Below are positions 7,666-16,523 of a stretch of DNA of 64,000 nt, piece after piece. Positions within the stretch are counted from its first letter, which is position 1. Every line of letters begins with the position of its first letter. The stretch spans positions 1,550,001 through 1,614,000 of the forward strand of contig NZ_CP044065.1 of assembly GCF_008693385.1 (NCBI RefSeq), written 5' to 3'. The DNA is from Cupriavidus pauculus (GTDB taxonomy: Bacteria > Pseudomonadota > Gammaproteobacteria > Burkholderiales > Burkholderiaceae). The notes beneath the pieces are model-generated. The model did not search any database and was not told where the DNA came from. It saw nothing but the letters and a program-made list of their open reading frames with translations. The translations under genes were made by a program, and so were the position numbers.

Positions 7666-9563
7666 GCTTTATCAGCTACCGTCATCTGAGCCATTTCGCG
7701 ATGACCGTGCTCGACGAATATGCGGACCGCGCCGATATCGAGGTCGTCAACGGCTCGTTCGACGCGGCGCTGACGTTTGCGCGCGAGCGCATGCGGCTGG
7801 GCACGGCCGACGCCTTTATCAGCGCCGGGGCCAACGCGACCATCCTGCGTACCGCGTTGCGCGCCCCCGTGGCCACCATCAAGCTCAGCGGCTTCGACCT
7901 GCTGCTCGCGCTGATGAACGCGCGCCGCGTTTCCAACCGCGTGGGCGTGGTGATGTACGGCGCGCCGATTCCCGAGCTCGATGCCATCAGGGACCTGCTC
8001 AATATCGAGGTGGCGCAGTATGCGTACCGCACCCCCGACGAGGCGCGCCATTGCTTCGCGCTGCTTGCGCGCGATCGCTATGAAGTCGTGGTGGGTTCGA
8101 GCCTGGTACTCGAGTTTGCCGAGCAATACGGGATGCAGGGACATCTCGCCTATTCGCTGGCGGCCGTGCGCCAGGGCGTGGAGGACGCCATCGAACTCGC
8201 GCGCGCGGCACGGCAGGAAGCCAGCCGATACGAGCAACTGAACGGCGTGGTGCACAACCTCCAGGAGGCGGTACTGGCCGTCGATCGCGATCATCGTATC
8301 GTCGCGCTCAATCCGCCGATGGAGAAGCTGCTCGGCCGGCCGCAGGCGCAGCTGTTACGGCAATCGCTGGAGACGATCGAACCGGCGCTGTCGCTCGCGC
8401 ATACGCTGGAGACCGGCGCGCAGGACCGTGCCGCGGTCATGCGCCTCGCGCAGCGCGACTGGATCGTGAATCGCACGCCGATTCGCGAGCACGGGCAGAT
8501 CGTCGGCGCGGCCATCACGCTCTACGATGCGCGCACGATCCACGATGCCGATGCCAGCCTGCGCAGCCAGCAGCGTCACCGGCAGCCCACCGCGCGCCAT
8601 AGCTTCGACAGTCTGATCGGCCGCAGCGAGCCGTTCCGGCGCGCGTCCGCCACGGCGCAGCGGTTCGCGCGCACCGACCTGACGATTCTGCTCTCCGGCG
8701 AGAGCGGCGTGGGCAAGGAACTGTTCGCGCAGGCCATTCACAACGCGAGCGCGCGCGCCGCGCGGCCCTTCGTCGCCATCAACTGCGCGGCGTTTCCCGA
8801 GTCCCTGCTGGAGAGCGAACTGTTCGGCTACGACGAAGGCGCCTTCACGGGCTCGCGCCGCGGCGGCAAGCGCGGGCTGTTCGAGGCCGCGCATACGGGC
8901 ACGCTGTTTCTCGACGAAATCGGCGATATGCCCGTGTCACTGCAGACGCGGCTGTTGCGCGTGCTGCAGGAGCGCGAGATCGTGCGGCTGGGCGGCGCGC
9001 TGCCGATTCCGGTGAACGTGCGCGTGATTGCGGCCACGCACCAGCCGTTACGCGAACTCGTCGCCACGCGGCAGTTCCGGCAGGACCTTTATTACCGGAT
9101 CAACACGCTGCATCTGCATCTGCCCGCATTGCGCGAGCGGCCCGAAGATATTGCGCCGCTGGCGGAGGCGTTGCTGCGCCGCAGCCTCGGCAGGCTCGGG
9201 TCGTCACTCGACGCCGCGCGATTGCTGACGCAGGTGCTGCCGCGGCTGTCGGCGTTTCCGTGGCCGGGCAACGTGCGCGAGCTCGAGAATATCTGCGACC
9301 GCATGGCGGTGTTCTTCTCGCAGTGGCACGACGAGGACGAGATCGACTTCCGCGAGCTGCGGCACGATTGCGCGGAGCTCTATGAAGACGCGGTGCCGCA
9401 GCCGGGCCTCCACCAGCGTGCCGGGGCGCCGGCACCCGCGCCCGCATCACAGCGCGATCGCGCGCGCGAGGTGCTCGATGCATGCGGCGGCAACCGGCAG
9501 GAAGCCGCGCGCGAGCTCGGCATCAGTCGCGCGACGCTCTGGCGATGGCTACGCGAGGACTAG
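7659..9563 (+). CDS. PrpR-type sigma-54-dependent transcriptional activator
   Basis: A 634-residue enhancer-binding protein. Residues ~1-180 match the PrpR_N ligand-sensing domain, ~190-290 a PAS-like segment, ~315-560 the AAA+ domain with Walker A GESGVGKE, the sigma-54 contact loop GAFTGS and Walker B TLFLDEIG, and the C-terminus a Fis-type helix-turn-helix ([20 protein letters not shown]). In-frame stops just upstream leave 7659 as the only ATG, although its ribosome binding site is poor. Sigma-54 promoters precede both flanking minus-strand units, so it probably activates the CoA-transferase operon and the receptor gene at 9582-10565 in response to a carboxylate or CoA-pathway intermediate. 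Confidence 0.9.
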   Translation: MQRFISYRHLSHFAMTVLDEYADRADIEVVNGSFDAALTFARERMRLGTADAFISAGANATILRTALRAPVATIKLSGFDLLLALMNARRVSNRVGVVMYGAPIPELDAIRDLLNIEVAQYAYRTPDEARHCFALLARDRYEVVVGSSLVLEFAEQYGMQGHLAYSLAAVRQGVEDAIELARAARQEASRYEQLNGVVHNLQEAVLAVDRDHRIVALNPPMEKLLGRPQAQLLRQSLETIEPALSLAHTLETGAQDRAAVMRLAQRDWIVNRTPIREHGQIVGAAITLYDARTIHDADASLRSQQRHRQPTARHSFDSLIGRSEPFRRASATAQRFARTDLTILLSGESGVGKELFAQAIHNASARAARPFVAINCAAFPESLLESELFGYDEGAFTGSRRGGKRGLFEAAHTGTLFLDEIGDMPVSLQTRLLRVLQEREIVRLGGALPIPVNVRVIAATHQPLRELVATRQFRQDLYYRINTLHLHLPALRERPEDIAPLAEALLRRSLGRLGSSLDAARLLTQVLPRLSAFPWPGNVRELENICDRMAVFFSQWHDEDEIDFRELRHDCAELYEDAVPQPGLHQRAGAPAPAPASQRDRAREVLDACGGNRQEAARELGISRATLWRWLRED

Positions 9564-9581
9564 CGCGGCTGATTATCGCGC

Positions 9582-10565
9582 TCACTGCACGGCGATGCCC
9601 ACCGTCTTCACCAGCTTCTCGATATTGACGCTGTCGTTGCGGATCAGTGCGGCAAATTCGGGCGCGTCGGCGTAGTTCACCTCGGTGCCGCTCTCGGTCA
9701 GGCGCCGGCGCAGGTCGGCATCGGCCAGGCTGGTCGCGAGCGCGGTACGGAGCTTTTGCTGGACATCCTTCGGGGTGGCCTTGAGCACCGTCATGCCGTA
9801 CCACGGGTACATCTCGAAGCCAGGATAACCCTGCTCGGCAATGGTCGCGAGCGAAGGCATCGCCGACGAACGCTTGGGCGTCGTTACGCCCAGCGCGCGG
9901 AACTTGCCGCTCTTGATATGCGGCAGGCTGGAGACGATCGTATCGAAGTAGGCGTCGACGCTGCCGGCCATCAGGGCCGGAATCGCCTCGGCGGCGCCCT
10001 TGAACGGCACGTGGACCATATCGATGCCGGCGGTCTGCTTGAACATCTCCCCGGCCAGATGCGAGGTGGTGCCCTGCCCGAACGATGCGTAGTTGACCTT
10101 GCCAGGATGCGCCTTGGCATACGCCACGAACTCGGCCAGCGTGTTCACGGGCATCGAGCTATTGACGACGAGCACGAGCGACTGCACGCCCACCTCGCCG
10201 ATGGGCTCGAAGTTGTCGGGGTTGTAGGGCAGCTTCGAGTAGAGGAACCGGTTGCTGACGAGCGTGCTGTTCGAACCCAGCAGCACCGTATAACCATCGG
10301 CCGGCGCATTGGCCGCGGTCTGCGCACCAATGATGCCCCCCGCACCAGGGCGGTTCTCGATCAGCACGGGCGTCTTGAGCTCCAGCGCCATCCGCTCGCC
10401 CAGAAGGCGCGCGATGCTGTCGGTACCTCCGCCCGCGGGAAACGGCACGACGATCTTCACGGGCCGTGTCGGCCATTTCTCCTGCGCATGCGCGAACGAC
10501 GCGAGCGAAAAGAGGGAAACAAGCACTGCACCTGCTGCGGCAAGCTGTCGGAGTGTTCGGTTCAT
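9582..10565 (-). CDS. Bug/TctC-family periplasmic receptor
   Basis: A 327-residue receptor, convergent with the sigma-54 activator. The signal peptide MNRTLRQLAAAGAVLVSLFS... ends at AHA-QEKWPTRPVKIVVPF; PFPAGGGTDSIARLLGE, ENRPGAGGIIGA and NYASFGQGTTSHLAGE identify the family. The frame is open to 10613, but that start lies inside the sigma-54 promoter, so a start at 10565 (or 10577, MVRG) is preferred. Its promoter is almost the same as that of the CoA-transferase operon, so this third receptor is probably co-induced with it and may supply the same pathway. Confidence 0.9.
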   Translation of the reverse strand: MNRTLRQLAAAGAVLVSLFSLASFAHAQEKWPTRPVKIVVPFPAGGGTDSIARLLGERMALELKTPVLIENRPGAGGIIGAQTAANAPADGYTVLLGSNSTLVSNRFLYSKLPYNPDNFEPIGEVGVQSLVLVVNSSMPVNTLAEFVAYAKAHPGKVNYASFGQGTTSHLAGEMFKQTAGIDMVHVPFKGAAEAIPALMAGSVDAYFDTIVSSLPHIKSGKFRALGVTTPKRSSAMPSLATIAEQGYPGFEMYPWYGMTVLKATPKDVQQKLRTALATSLADADLRRRLTESGTEVNYADAPEFAALIRNDSVNIEKLVKTVGIAVQ

Positions 10566-10601
10566 TCCACGCACCATGAGAGTAGTCGGCGCCACTCCTG
10601 C

Positions 10602-10617
10602 AGCAACTTGCATGCCA
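10602..10617 (-). promoter_or_regulatory. Sigma-54 (-24/-12) promoter of the Bug receptor gene
   Basis: Minus strand TGGCATGCAAGTTGCT differs from the consensus TGGCACG-N4-TTGC(A/T) at one base and shares the block TGGCATGCA(A/G)GTTGC with the promoter at 7550-7565. Predicted transcription begins near 10591, 14-26 nt before the candidate start codons. Confidence 0.75.
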
Positions 10618-10729
10618 TGAAAGATGCATCAATGCGGTGCGGTGCCGTCCAAAAGTATTGTCAATTCATCGAAGGCGGCTGCCTTGCGCTCCTAGACTCG
10701 CTCATCGTCAATGACAAAGGGAGTACGGC

Positions 10730-12514
10730 ATGTTGCATCGGACCCTGGTGGCGCGCGCGGCATTGTGGGCTTGCCTGGCATGGACTGGACCGGGCATGGC
10801 GGTCAGCTTCTCGCCCGCCGACCTGAGGGAAAATACGATTCCCGTGTCGGATGCCGACGCGCGACTGACGCTTGCGGATGGCATGTGGACACCGGTGGTG
10901 CGTCTGCCGGACCGCCATCCCCGTGATGGCATCCAGTATCACATCGCCACGTCGGCGGCGTACCCGACCACCTTACTGACCCGAAACACCGACCTTGGCA
11001 TCGACTCGCTCACGCTTCATGCGGGTAACCAGATTTCGTTCCGATACCGGAAGGACGGGAATGTCTGGACAGTCGTGGCACCGGTTCAATCGCCGAGAGG
11101 CGGCAGCGATATGGTCGCGTCCGCCCCCAATGCATTCGTCTCGCTCTATGAGCTCCGCGATGGCGACTGGACCGGCAAGGTCCGGCTGCCTGCCGACGCC
11201 ACCGACGGCGCGCTCGTGCTGATTCGTTCGGCAGCGACGTGGCCATCGGCCATCGACCCGGCGCATGCATTGTTTCCGAGTTCGCTCAGGCTTCAGCATG
11301 GCGACGCATACCTGTTCCAGTTCAGCAAGGCACGCGGCCGCTGGATGCCGCTGAGGACCGCGCGGCGGATCGTGCAGGCACGCACGGTCGCCGGGCGTCT
11401 GCCGCATCCCACCGCGCCGGTCACGGAGGTCCGTTTCGCCGACGGCAACTGGACGCCGTCCATTGCACTGCCGGCGAGCGCCAGCGATCGCGACCGCATC
11501 GTGTTCACCTCGCAGGCCACGTGGCCCGCCACATTGCTACCGGACGCGGCCAACCCGCGACATGCCGTGCGTATCGCCACGGGCCAGCGGTACGATTTCA
11601 CGTACGTCAAGGCCGAATCGGCATGGAAGATGACATCGCACCCGAGAAGGCTACTGCTGGTAAAGCACCTGCCTCAGGGCGTGATACCGCAGCCGACGAC
11701 GCCCATCACGGACGTGCTCGCGGGGGATGCCAACTGGGCGCGTGAACTCGTCCTCCCGCAAACCGCGAATCCGGGCGATGCCATTGTGGTCCGCAGCACC
11801 GCGGCATGGCCGTTCGCGGTACGTAGCGCGACGAGCGCGACGCCGCGTCATATCAAGACGGGGGATACCGTCAGGTTCACCTTCAACGAGGGCAAATGGG
11901 ACACGGGTACGCATGTGGTCGATATCCTGCTCGTGTACAGCGATGCCGCAGCCCAACGGCTCGGCGATCAGGCGATGCGGATGCGCTTGTATGAAGGCCT
12001 GCGCCTGACGAACGAGGCGCTCGAGAACGCGAAGGCGAACCTTTACTACAACCCTGTCGCGGTCGTACGCCGTACGGTCCGGAATGGCGGCACCACGCTT
12101 GGCCAGGCCTTGTCCGCCATCCGCTTCGACCCCGATATCCAGGCCGAGCTGCGCGACCGCAAGGCCGATGCCATCTACTATGAAGGGACGGAAGCCGGAT
12201 GCGGCCTGGCCTATGTCCGCCCCAACAGCTTCAGCATGGTCGGGACGGGTTCTCTGGCCTGCGGGACCACTGTCATGCGCCACGAGCTCGGGCACAACCT
12301 TGGGCTATCGCACGGCGGCGAACGCTATGCCAATCCCCGCTACGCTGTCGGCAACACCCTTCACGGCACCGTCATGGGCGGTAACGCCATCCCCTACTAC
12401 AGCACCCCACACATCCTCCACCCGATTACAGGCGAGCCGCTCGGCATTCCGGACCAGATCGACGCCGTCCGCGTCATCAACGAGCGGTCGCAAGAGATCG
12501 CTGCCTTCCGATGA
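10730..12514 (+). CDS. Secreted metzincin zinc metalloprotease with four N-terminal repeats
   Basis: A 594-residue exported protein with a signal peptide (~1-24, ending PGMA). Residues ~35-400 hold four ~90-residue copies with the pattern 'DGxW...V.LP..A..GD.IVxxSxAxWP...', likely beta-rich. The catalytic domain (~400-594) has HELGHNLGLSHG (zinc ligands His518, His522, His528; catalytic Glu519) and a Met-turn-like GTVMGG, as in reprolysin-type metzincins. AAAGGGAG lies six bases before the ATG. No propeptide precedes the catalytic domain; a propeptide-like protein is encoded by the next gene, which overlaps by ATGA. Substrate unknown. Confidence 0.8.
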   Translation: MLHRTLVARAALWACLAWTGPGMAVSFSPADLRENTIPVSDADARLTLADGMWTPVVRLPDRHPRDGIQYHIATSAAYPTTLLTRNTDLGIDSLTLHAGNQISFRYRKDGNVWTVVAPVQSPRGGSDMVASAPNAFVSLYELRDGDWTGKVRLPADATDGALVLIRSAATWPSAIDPAHALFPSSLRLQHGDAYLFQFSKARGRWMPLRTARRIVQARTVAGRLPHPTAPVTEVRFADGNWTPSIALPASASDRDRIVFTSQATWPATLLPDAANPRHAVRIATGQRYDFTYVKAESAWKMTSHPRRLLLVKHLPQGVIPQPTTPITDVLAGDANWARELVLPQTANPGDAIVVRSTAAWPFAVRSATSATPRHIKTGDTVRFTFNEGKWDTGTHVVDILLVYSDAAAQRLGDQAMRMRLYEGLRLTNEALENAKANLYYNPVAVVRRTVRNGGTTLGQALSAIRFDPDIQAELRDRKADAIYYEGTEAGCGLAYVRPNSFSMVGTGSLACGTTVMRHELGHNLGLSHGGERYANPRYAVGNTLHGTVMGGNAIPYYSTPHILHPITGEPLGIPDQIDAVRVINERSQEIAAFR

Positions 12515-13194
12515 GCAGGTCACCACGCCTTGCGACGTTCGCCCTCGCCCTGGGCCTGCTGGCAAGCCTCGCCGCGTGGCTGGCCATGCGGCCCGGCGCA
12601 CCGGACACCGCAGTCCCTCGCACATCGGATGTGCCGGTGCGCACCGTGGATGGCCCACGCGAAATCGGCCCCACCCTCCCCGACGAACCGACGGACGCCG
12701 ACCGCTCGGCCAGACTCGAGCAGGTGCTCCACTACCGTGACGACCCGACGCTCCGCCAGCATGCCGACGACCTCCGCGCGGCCATCGGCAAGACGCTGCT
12801 CGCCACGCCGATGTCCGCGCAGGAGATTGCCGCGGCCACCCGCGGTGTCTCCGACGACCGGACATGGGTCACACTCGACCCCTTCGTCCTCGAGACCAGA
12901 CTGCCCGGCGACACCATCCGCCTCGACGTCCCCGGCGCAGGGGACGTTACGGGAACGATCGAGCATGTGGCCACGGAGAACGGCTTCTCCCGGTGGGAAG
13001 GCACGATTGCCGATACCGACCCGCCCGCGCGGTTCTCCATTTCGCAATCGCTATCGGATCGCTATACCGTCGGCAACTTCCACGCCGCCGGCGGCGGCTT
13101 CACCATCGAAGCGACGAACGGCGTGGGATGGATACGCTCCCACGCGCAGGACGCCGCGCGGCTCGTGCACGATACCGTCGACGCCCCGCATTGA
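12511..13194 (+). CDS. Exported propeptide-like partner of the metalloprotease
   Basis: A 227-residue protein with an N-terminal signal/anchor segment (LATFALALGLLASLAAWLAM). Its C-terminal ~100 residues (RLDVPGAGDVTGTIEHVATE ... RWEGTIADTDPPARFSISQS ... FTIEATNGVGWIRS) resemble the beta-rich propeptide-like domain normally fused in front of bacterial reprolysin-like metalloproteases. It overlaps the protease gene by ATGA, so the two are translationally coupled. I infer a trans-acting chaperone/inhibitor that keeps the protease inactive until export. The recognition is by pattern, not alignment. Confidence 0.6.
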   Translation: MSRSPRLATFALALGLLASLAAWLAMRPGAPDTAVPRTSDVPVRTVDGPREIGPTLPDEPTDADRSARLEQVLHYRDDPTLRQHADDLRAAIGKTLLATPMSAQEIAAATRGVSDDRTWVTLDPFVLETRLPGDTIRLDVPGAGDVTGTIEHVATENGFSRWEGTIADTDPPARFSISQSLSDRYTVGNFHAAGGGFTIEATNGVGWIRSHAQDAARLVHDTVDAPH

Positions 13195-13201
13195 GCGTTG
13201 G

Positions 13202-14326
13202 CTACGCCTCGGGCCGTCTGCGGATCCATTCGGCAAAGGCCTCGTCTTCGATGCGGTAATCGCCCATCGACAGGCGTGTGACGACGTTGTCCGCCATGAG
13301 TCGCCGTAGTGCATGCGCCGCCGTATTGCGCGTGGCCGGCTTGCCGAGCATGGCACCCAGCTTTTCCAGCGTCGCGGCCGAGTGGAGGTCGGGCTCGCCG
13401 CGCGCGATCAGGTACAGGATGGCCCGGTCCGCGGCCCGGATCTCCTGCCATTGCTGCAGCGAATGCTCGTCCGAGAACACGGACGCCTTGGTGTGGGCCA
13501 GCGCCGCGGCGTCGCCCTGCGTTTGATAGAGCATGTACCGCTCGATGAATCGCTTGAAGAACTCGGGCGTGCGGTGCAGGGCTTCGAACGCGCGGCGTCC
13601 CTGCTCCAGCGTGAGCTTGTTGCGCGCCATGCTGTTGAGCAGCCTGACGCTGTAGGCCACGAACTCGTCGCCGAGCAGCGGGAACGGCTCCAGCGGGGCC
13701 CAGTTGTAGAACGGCTCCGAGGCCCTTGCGAACATCGCGCGCAGCGTCGTCTCGGAACTCCCGGCGAAAATGACCTTGATGCGGTCCTTGCGGATATCGA
13801 GCGCGGCGCGCAGGGCGTGCGCGAAATCGCTGTGGTCGGCGCGTGCGAGGACCTGGGCTTCGTCGATGACCAGCAGCAGGGTTTTCTTTGCGCCGTCCAG
13901 CTGCTTCAATACCTCGTGCAGCGCGCTGGTCCTGTCGGTGCTGGCCTTGCCGAGCTCGGCTTCGAGCGTACCCTCGAGTCCGCCAGGTAACTTCGCGCCT
14001 GCCTTCAGTTTCCTGACCGGGCCGCGCAGCCGCGACAGGACTGCCGCCGCCCCTTTCGGCTCCAATGCCTCGCCGAGCGCGGCAACGAGCGCCACCTCGG
14101 GCGAGGTCCGGCGGTCCCACAGATTGGTGTAGGCCGTGAGATAGCCACGCGCCAGCGCGGCAGGTATCAGGTCTTGCCGCAGAAACTCGGTCTTGCCCAT
14201 GCGGCGGCGCGCAAACAGGCCGCGCGCGGCGGAGAGCTTGAGTTCGAAGGCCTGCAGATAGGCATCGGCGAGGTCGGGCCGCGGAAAATGCCAGGGGTCC
14301 TCGGGCAACGTGTCACGGCTTCTCAT
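13202..14326 (-). CDS. STAND/AAA-type ATPase with C-terminal winged-helix-like region
   Basis: A 374-residue ATPase of the prokaryotic 'ATPase domain 2' kind. Walker A is GLFARRRMGKTEFL, Walker B LLLVIDEAQVL, and a sensor-like segment VIFAGSSETTLRAMF follows. The C-terminal ~90 residues (AATLEKLGAMLGKPATRNTA ... MGDYRIEDEAFAEWIRRR) look like a winged helix. It ends 7 nt from the convergent propeptide gene and is divergent from a large PD-(D/E)XK-like protein, with an inverted repeat between the two starts. Proteins of this kind act as regulatory switches, often in defence or plasmid-borne systems; the function here is unknown. Confidence 0.7.
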   Translation of the reverse strand: MRSRDTLPEDPWHFPRPDLADAYLQAFELKLSAARGLFARRRMGKTEFLRQDLIPAALARGYLTAYTNLWDRRTSPEVALVAALGEALEPKGAAAVLSRLRGPVRKLKAGAKLPGGLEGTLEAELGKASTDRTSALHEVLKQLDGAKKTLLLVIDEAQVLARADHSDFAHALRAALDIRKDRIKVIFAGSSETTLRAMFARASEPFYNWAPLEPFPLLGDEFVAYSVRLLNSMARNKLTLEQGRRAFEALHRTPEFFKRFIERYMLYQTQGDAAALAHTKASVFSDEHSLQQWQEIRAADRAILYLIARGEPDLHSAATLEKLGAMLGKPATRNTAAHALRRLMADNVVTRLSMGDYRIEDEAFAEWIRRRPEA

Positions 14327-14346
14327 GGCTTCTCACGGAAATTGAT

Positions 14347-14369
14347 ACTTCTCAAATGTTCTGAGAAGT
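14347..14369. promoter_or_regulatory. Inverted repeat between divergent ATPase and nuclease-like genes
   Basis: ACTTCTCA and TGAGAAGT form perfect 8-bp arms around a 7-nt spacer. The right arm overlaps the ribosome binding region of the gene at 14371, and further TTCTCA copies lie at 14320-14335 at the start of the ATPase gene. The arrangement fits one operator controlling both genes. Confidence 0.55.
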
Positions 14370-14370
14370 C

Positions 14371-16515
14371 ATGATACAACCGGCCGGCGACGCAGGTAAA
14401 GCCGCGCCTGCGTCACCGGGCTCGGCTATGCTGCGGGATCTTGCTGCCATCCCGCCGGCCATGCCCGCTCCGCCGCCCCTCGACCGTCTGCTGCACACCG
14501 TGGCCCGCCGCTACCGGCTGCCGGGCCTCTCCGCGCTGGCGGCCGCGGCGCGGACACCGGCCATGGAGATCGCGCTAGCGATCGAGCAGGCGCGCGTGGC
14601 GCTCGCTCGCACCGACGCGGGTGGGATGGACGCGCTCCATGCCGCGAAGGCGCGGTTCCTCGACGCGCTTGCCGGGCTCGTGCGCCAGGCATTGTGCGAC
14701 GATGCGGGCGACCCGGTGTTTCGGGCGATGATGCTGCGGCATCGCAATCCGCGCGTCCGTGAGTATGCATCGCTCTCCACGCATGCGGAGCAGGACCGGC
14801 GCCAGTTACGGACCGCCGTCAACGCGGTGGCGCATCCGGGGCGGCGGCAACGCACGGCCGACGATAGCCTGCGCACGACACTCGCGCAGCTGCACGACGC
14901 CGCGGCCCATGGCGACTGGCACGCGATGGAGAAGACGGCGCGGCGGCTGCTTGCCGGGCATGACGGTTACCATGCGCCCGGCACAGCCGGGCCAGCCGCC
15001 GCAGATCGAGCAGCCGAGCCGGCCGCCGCAGATCGCGCAGCCGGGCCGGCCGCCTCAGACGGCGCAGACGGGACGGCCGCCTCAGACGGCGCAGACGGCG
15101 CGCTCGACGAGGCCGGCACGGTCGGCGAGGCCGGCACGGTCGGCGAGGCCGGCACGGTCGGCGAGGCCGGCACGGTCGGCGCGGTCGGCACGGTCGGCAC
15201 GGTCGGCACGGTCGGCACGGTCAGCGCGGCCGGCAAGGCCGGCACGGTCGGCGCAGTCGGCGCAGTCGGCGCGGTCGGCGAGGCCGGCACGGTCGGCGCA
15301 GTCGGCCAGGTCGGCCAGGTCGGCGAGGTCGGCGAGGTCGGCGCGGTCGACGAGGCCGGCGCGATCGGCGAGGTCGGCGCGGTCGGCGAGGTCGGCGCGG
15401 TCGGCGAGGCCGGCACGGTCGGCGCGGTCGGCGCGGTCGGCGCGGTCGGCGCGGTCGGCGCGGTCGGCGAGGTCGGCGCGGTCGGCGCGGTCGGCGAGGT
15501 CGGCGAGGTCGGCGCGGTCGGCGAGGTCGGCGAGGTCGGCGAGGTCGGCGCGGTCGGCGCGGTCGGCGCGGTCGGCGCGGTCGGCGAGGTCGGCGAGGTC
15601 GGCGCGGTCGGCACGGTCGCCGAGGTCGGCGTTACCGGCGTTACCGGCGATGGCTCCATTGGCCCGGGCCTCCAGAAGCTGCTCGCCCACCCCGCCCTCG
15701 CCCGATTGCAGCGGCTCGATGCGCTAACGTCGGACCCCTCCGTGAAAGCCTATCGCGCCCTCTGGTCACGGCATGGTCCCAGCGCCGGCAGCCCCATGGC
15801 CACATCGGCCGGCGTCGCATCGCGCGAGCGGGGCGCCGCGGCGGAGGCTGCCGCCGCGCGCGCGCTCGATGCCATTGCCCGGCGGCTCGATGCCGGTATG
15901 TCCTACCGCGTCGTCACCTCGATGCGCGTCCCCGCGACGATTCCCGCCAGCCACGAGCGCGCCAAGAGCGAATGGGACGTCGTGCTGCTGCGGCAGCGAC
16001 CCCGCGCGGACGCACAGGACCCGCCCGTCTGGGACATCTGCCTGCTGCTCGAGGTCAAGGCCTCCGTGGAGGCCGCCACGTCAGACTTCCCGCGGCTGCT
16101 GCGCGGACTCCGCCTGCTCGGCCACGCCGATGCCACGCAGACCTACGCATTCCACACGCACGAAGGCACGGTGCGGCTGCACGGTGAGTCCCTGCACGCC
16201 CTCGGCGACATCGAGCGAAGCCATGACCCAGACCTCGCGAACACGGTGCTCTACTGCTGCGACACCCAAACCGAACCCGCTACCCGCGTACTCGGCGCGG
16301 CCAGCCGCATGCAGTTGCTATCGGCCCAGGCCAGCCTCGACTACGCAGGCGCCATCACCGATGGCAAGAACCCGGCGGTGTCCATGCTGGAACCGGTCTG
16401 GGAGCAGCTGCTGACCTCACCGCGATGGTCGGCCGTGCTCCATCAATACCCGCTGCTGCGCCAGATCCGCGGACTGATGGTACATACGGCCGATCTGCTC
16501 GCCGCCGCCGGGTAG
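14371..16515 (+). CDS. Large protein with Gly-X-Y-like repeat tract and PD-(D/E)XK nuclease-like C-terminus
   Basis: A 714-residue protein of unrecognised family. Residues 1-200 are helical; ~203-245 hold an Ala/Asp-rich repeat; 247-426 are 60 tripeptides of type (E/A/T)-V-G; ~427-714 form a second globular part. In the latter, a Glu-containing helix (RGAAAEAAAARALDAIARRL), a strand with Asp536 (SEWDVVLL) and a strand with Glu561-x-Lys563 (ICLLLEVKAS) give the spacing of the PD-(D/E)XK nuclease core. No signal peptide is seen. It is divergent from the ATPase at 13202-14326 across a shared inverted repeat. Nuclease activity is an inference from motif order. Confidence 0.6.
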   Translation: MIQPAGDAGKAAPASPGSAMLRDLAAIPPAMPAPPPLDRLLHTVARRYRLPGLSALAAAARTPAMEIALAIEQARVALARTDAGGMDALHAAKARFLDALAGLVRQALCDDAGDPVFRAMMLRHRNPRVREYASLSTHAEQDRRQLRTAVNAVAHPGRRQRTADDSLRTTLAQLHDAAAHGDWHAMEKTARRLLAGHDGYHAPGTAGPAAADRAAEPAAADRAAGPAASDGADGTAASDGADGALDEAGTVGEAGTVGEAGTVGEAGTVGAVGTVGTVGTVGTVSAAGKAGTVGAVGAVGAVGEAGTVGAVGQVGQVGEVGEVGAVDEAGAIGEVGAVGEVGAVGEAGTVGAVGAVGAVGAVGAVGEVGAVGAVGEVGEVGAVGEVGEVGEVGAVGAVGAVGAVGEVGEVGAVGTVAEVGVTGVTGDGSIGPGLQKLLAHPALARLQRLDALTSDPSVKAYRALWSRHGPSAGSPMATSAGVASRERGAAAEAAAARALDAIARRLDAGMSYRVVTSMRVPATIPASHERAKSEWDVVLLRQRPRADAQDPPVWDICLLLEVKASVEAATSDFPRLLRGLRLLGHADATQTYAFHTHEGTVRLHGESLHALGDIERSHDPDLANTVLYCCDTQTEPATRVLGAASRMQLLSAQASLDYAGAITDGKNPAVSMLEPVWEQLLTSPRWSAVLHQYPLLRQIRGLMVHTADLLAAAG
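15109..15648 (+). repeat. 9-bp coding minisatellite, 60 units
   Basis: Exactly 540 bp in register with the gene, dominated by (GAG/GCG/ACG)-GTC-GGC. A shorter degenerate repeat (about 14980-15102) precedes it. All units encode x-V-G (or x-A-G), so glycine falls at nearly every third residue, as in collagen-like domains but without proline. Because the core GTCGGC is 6/9-bp periodic, several other frames on both strands are also open; these are shadows. The number of units is likely to vary between strains by slippage. Confidence 0.95.
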
Positions 16516-16523
16516 CCCTGGCC

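Noticed and set aside
15109..15648. CRISPR-like array
   Set aside because: The repeat unit is 9 bp with no unique spacers and is in coding register.
14967..15690. Thr/Pro- and Ala/Asp-repeat open frames on the minus strand over the minisatellite
   Set aside because: They exist only because the 9-bp repeat is stop-free in most frames; the + strand frame joins recognisable globular regions on both sides.
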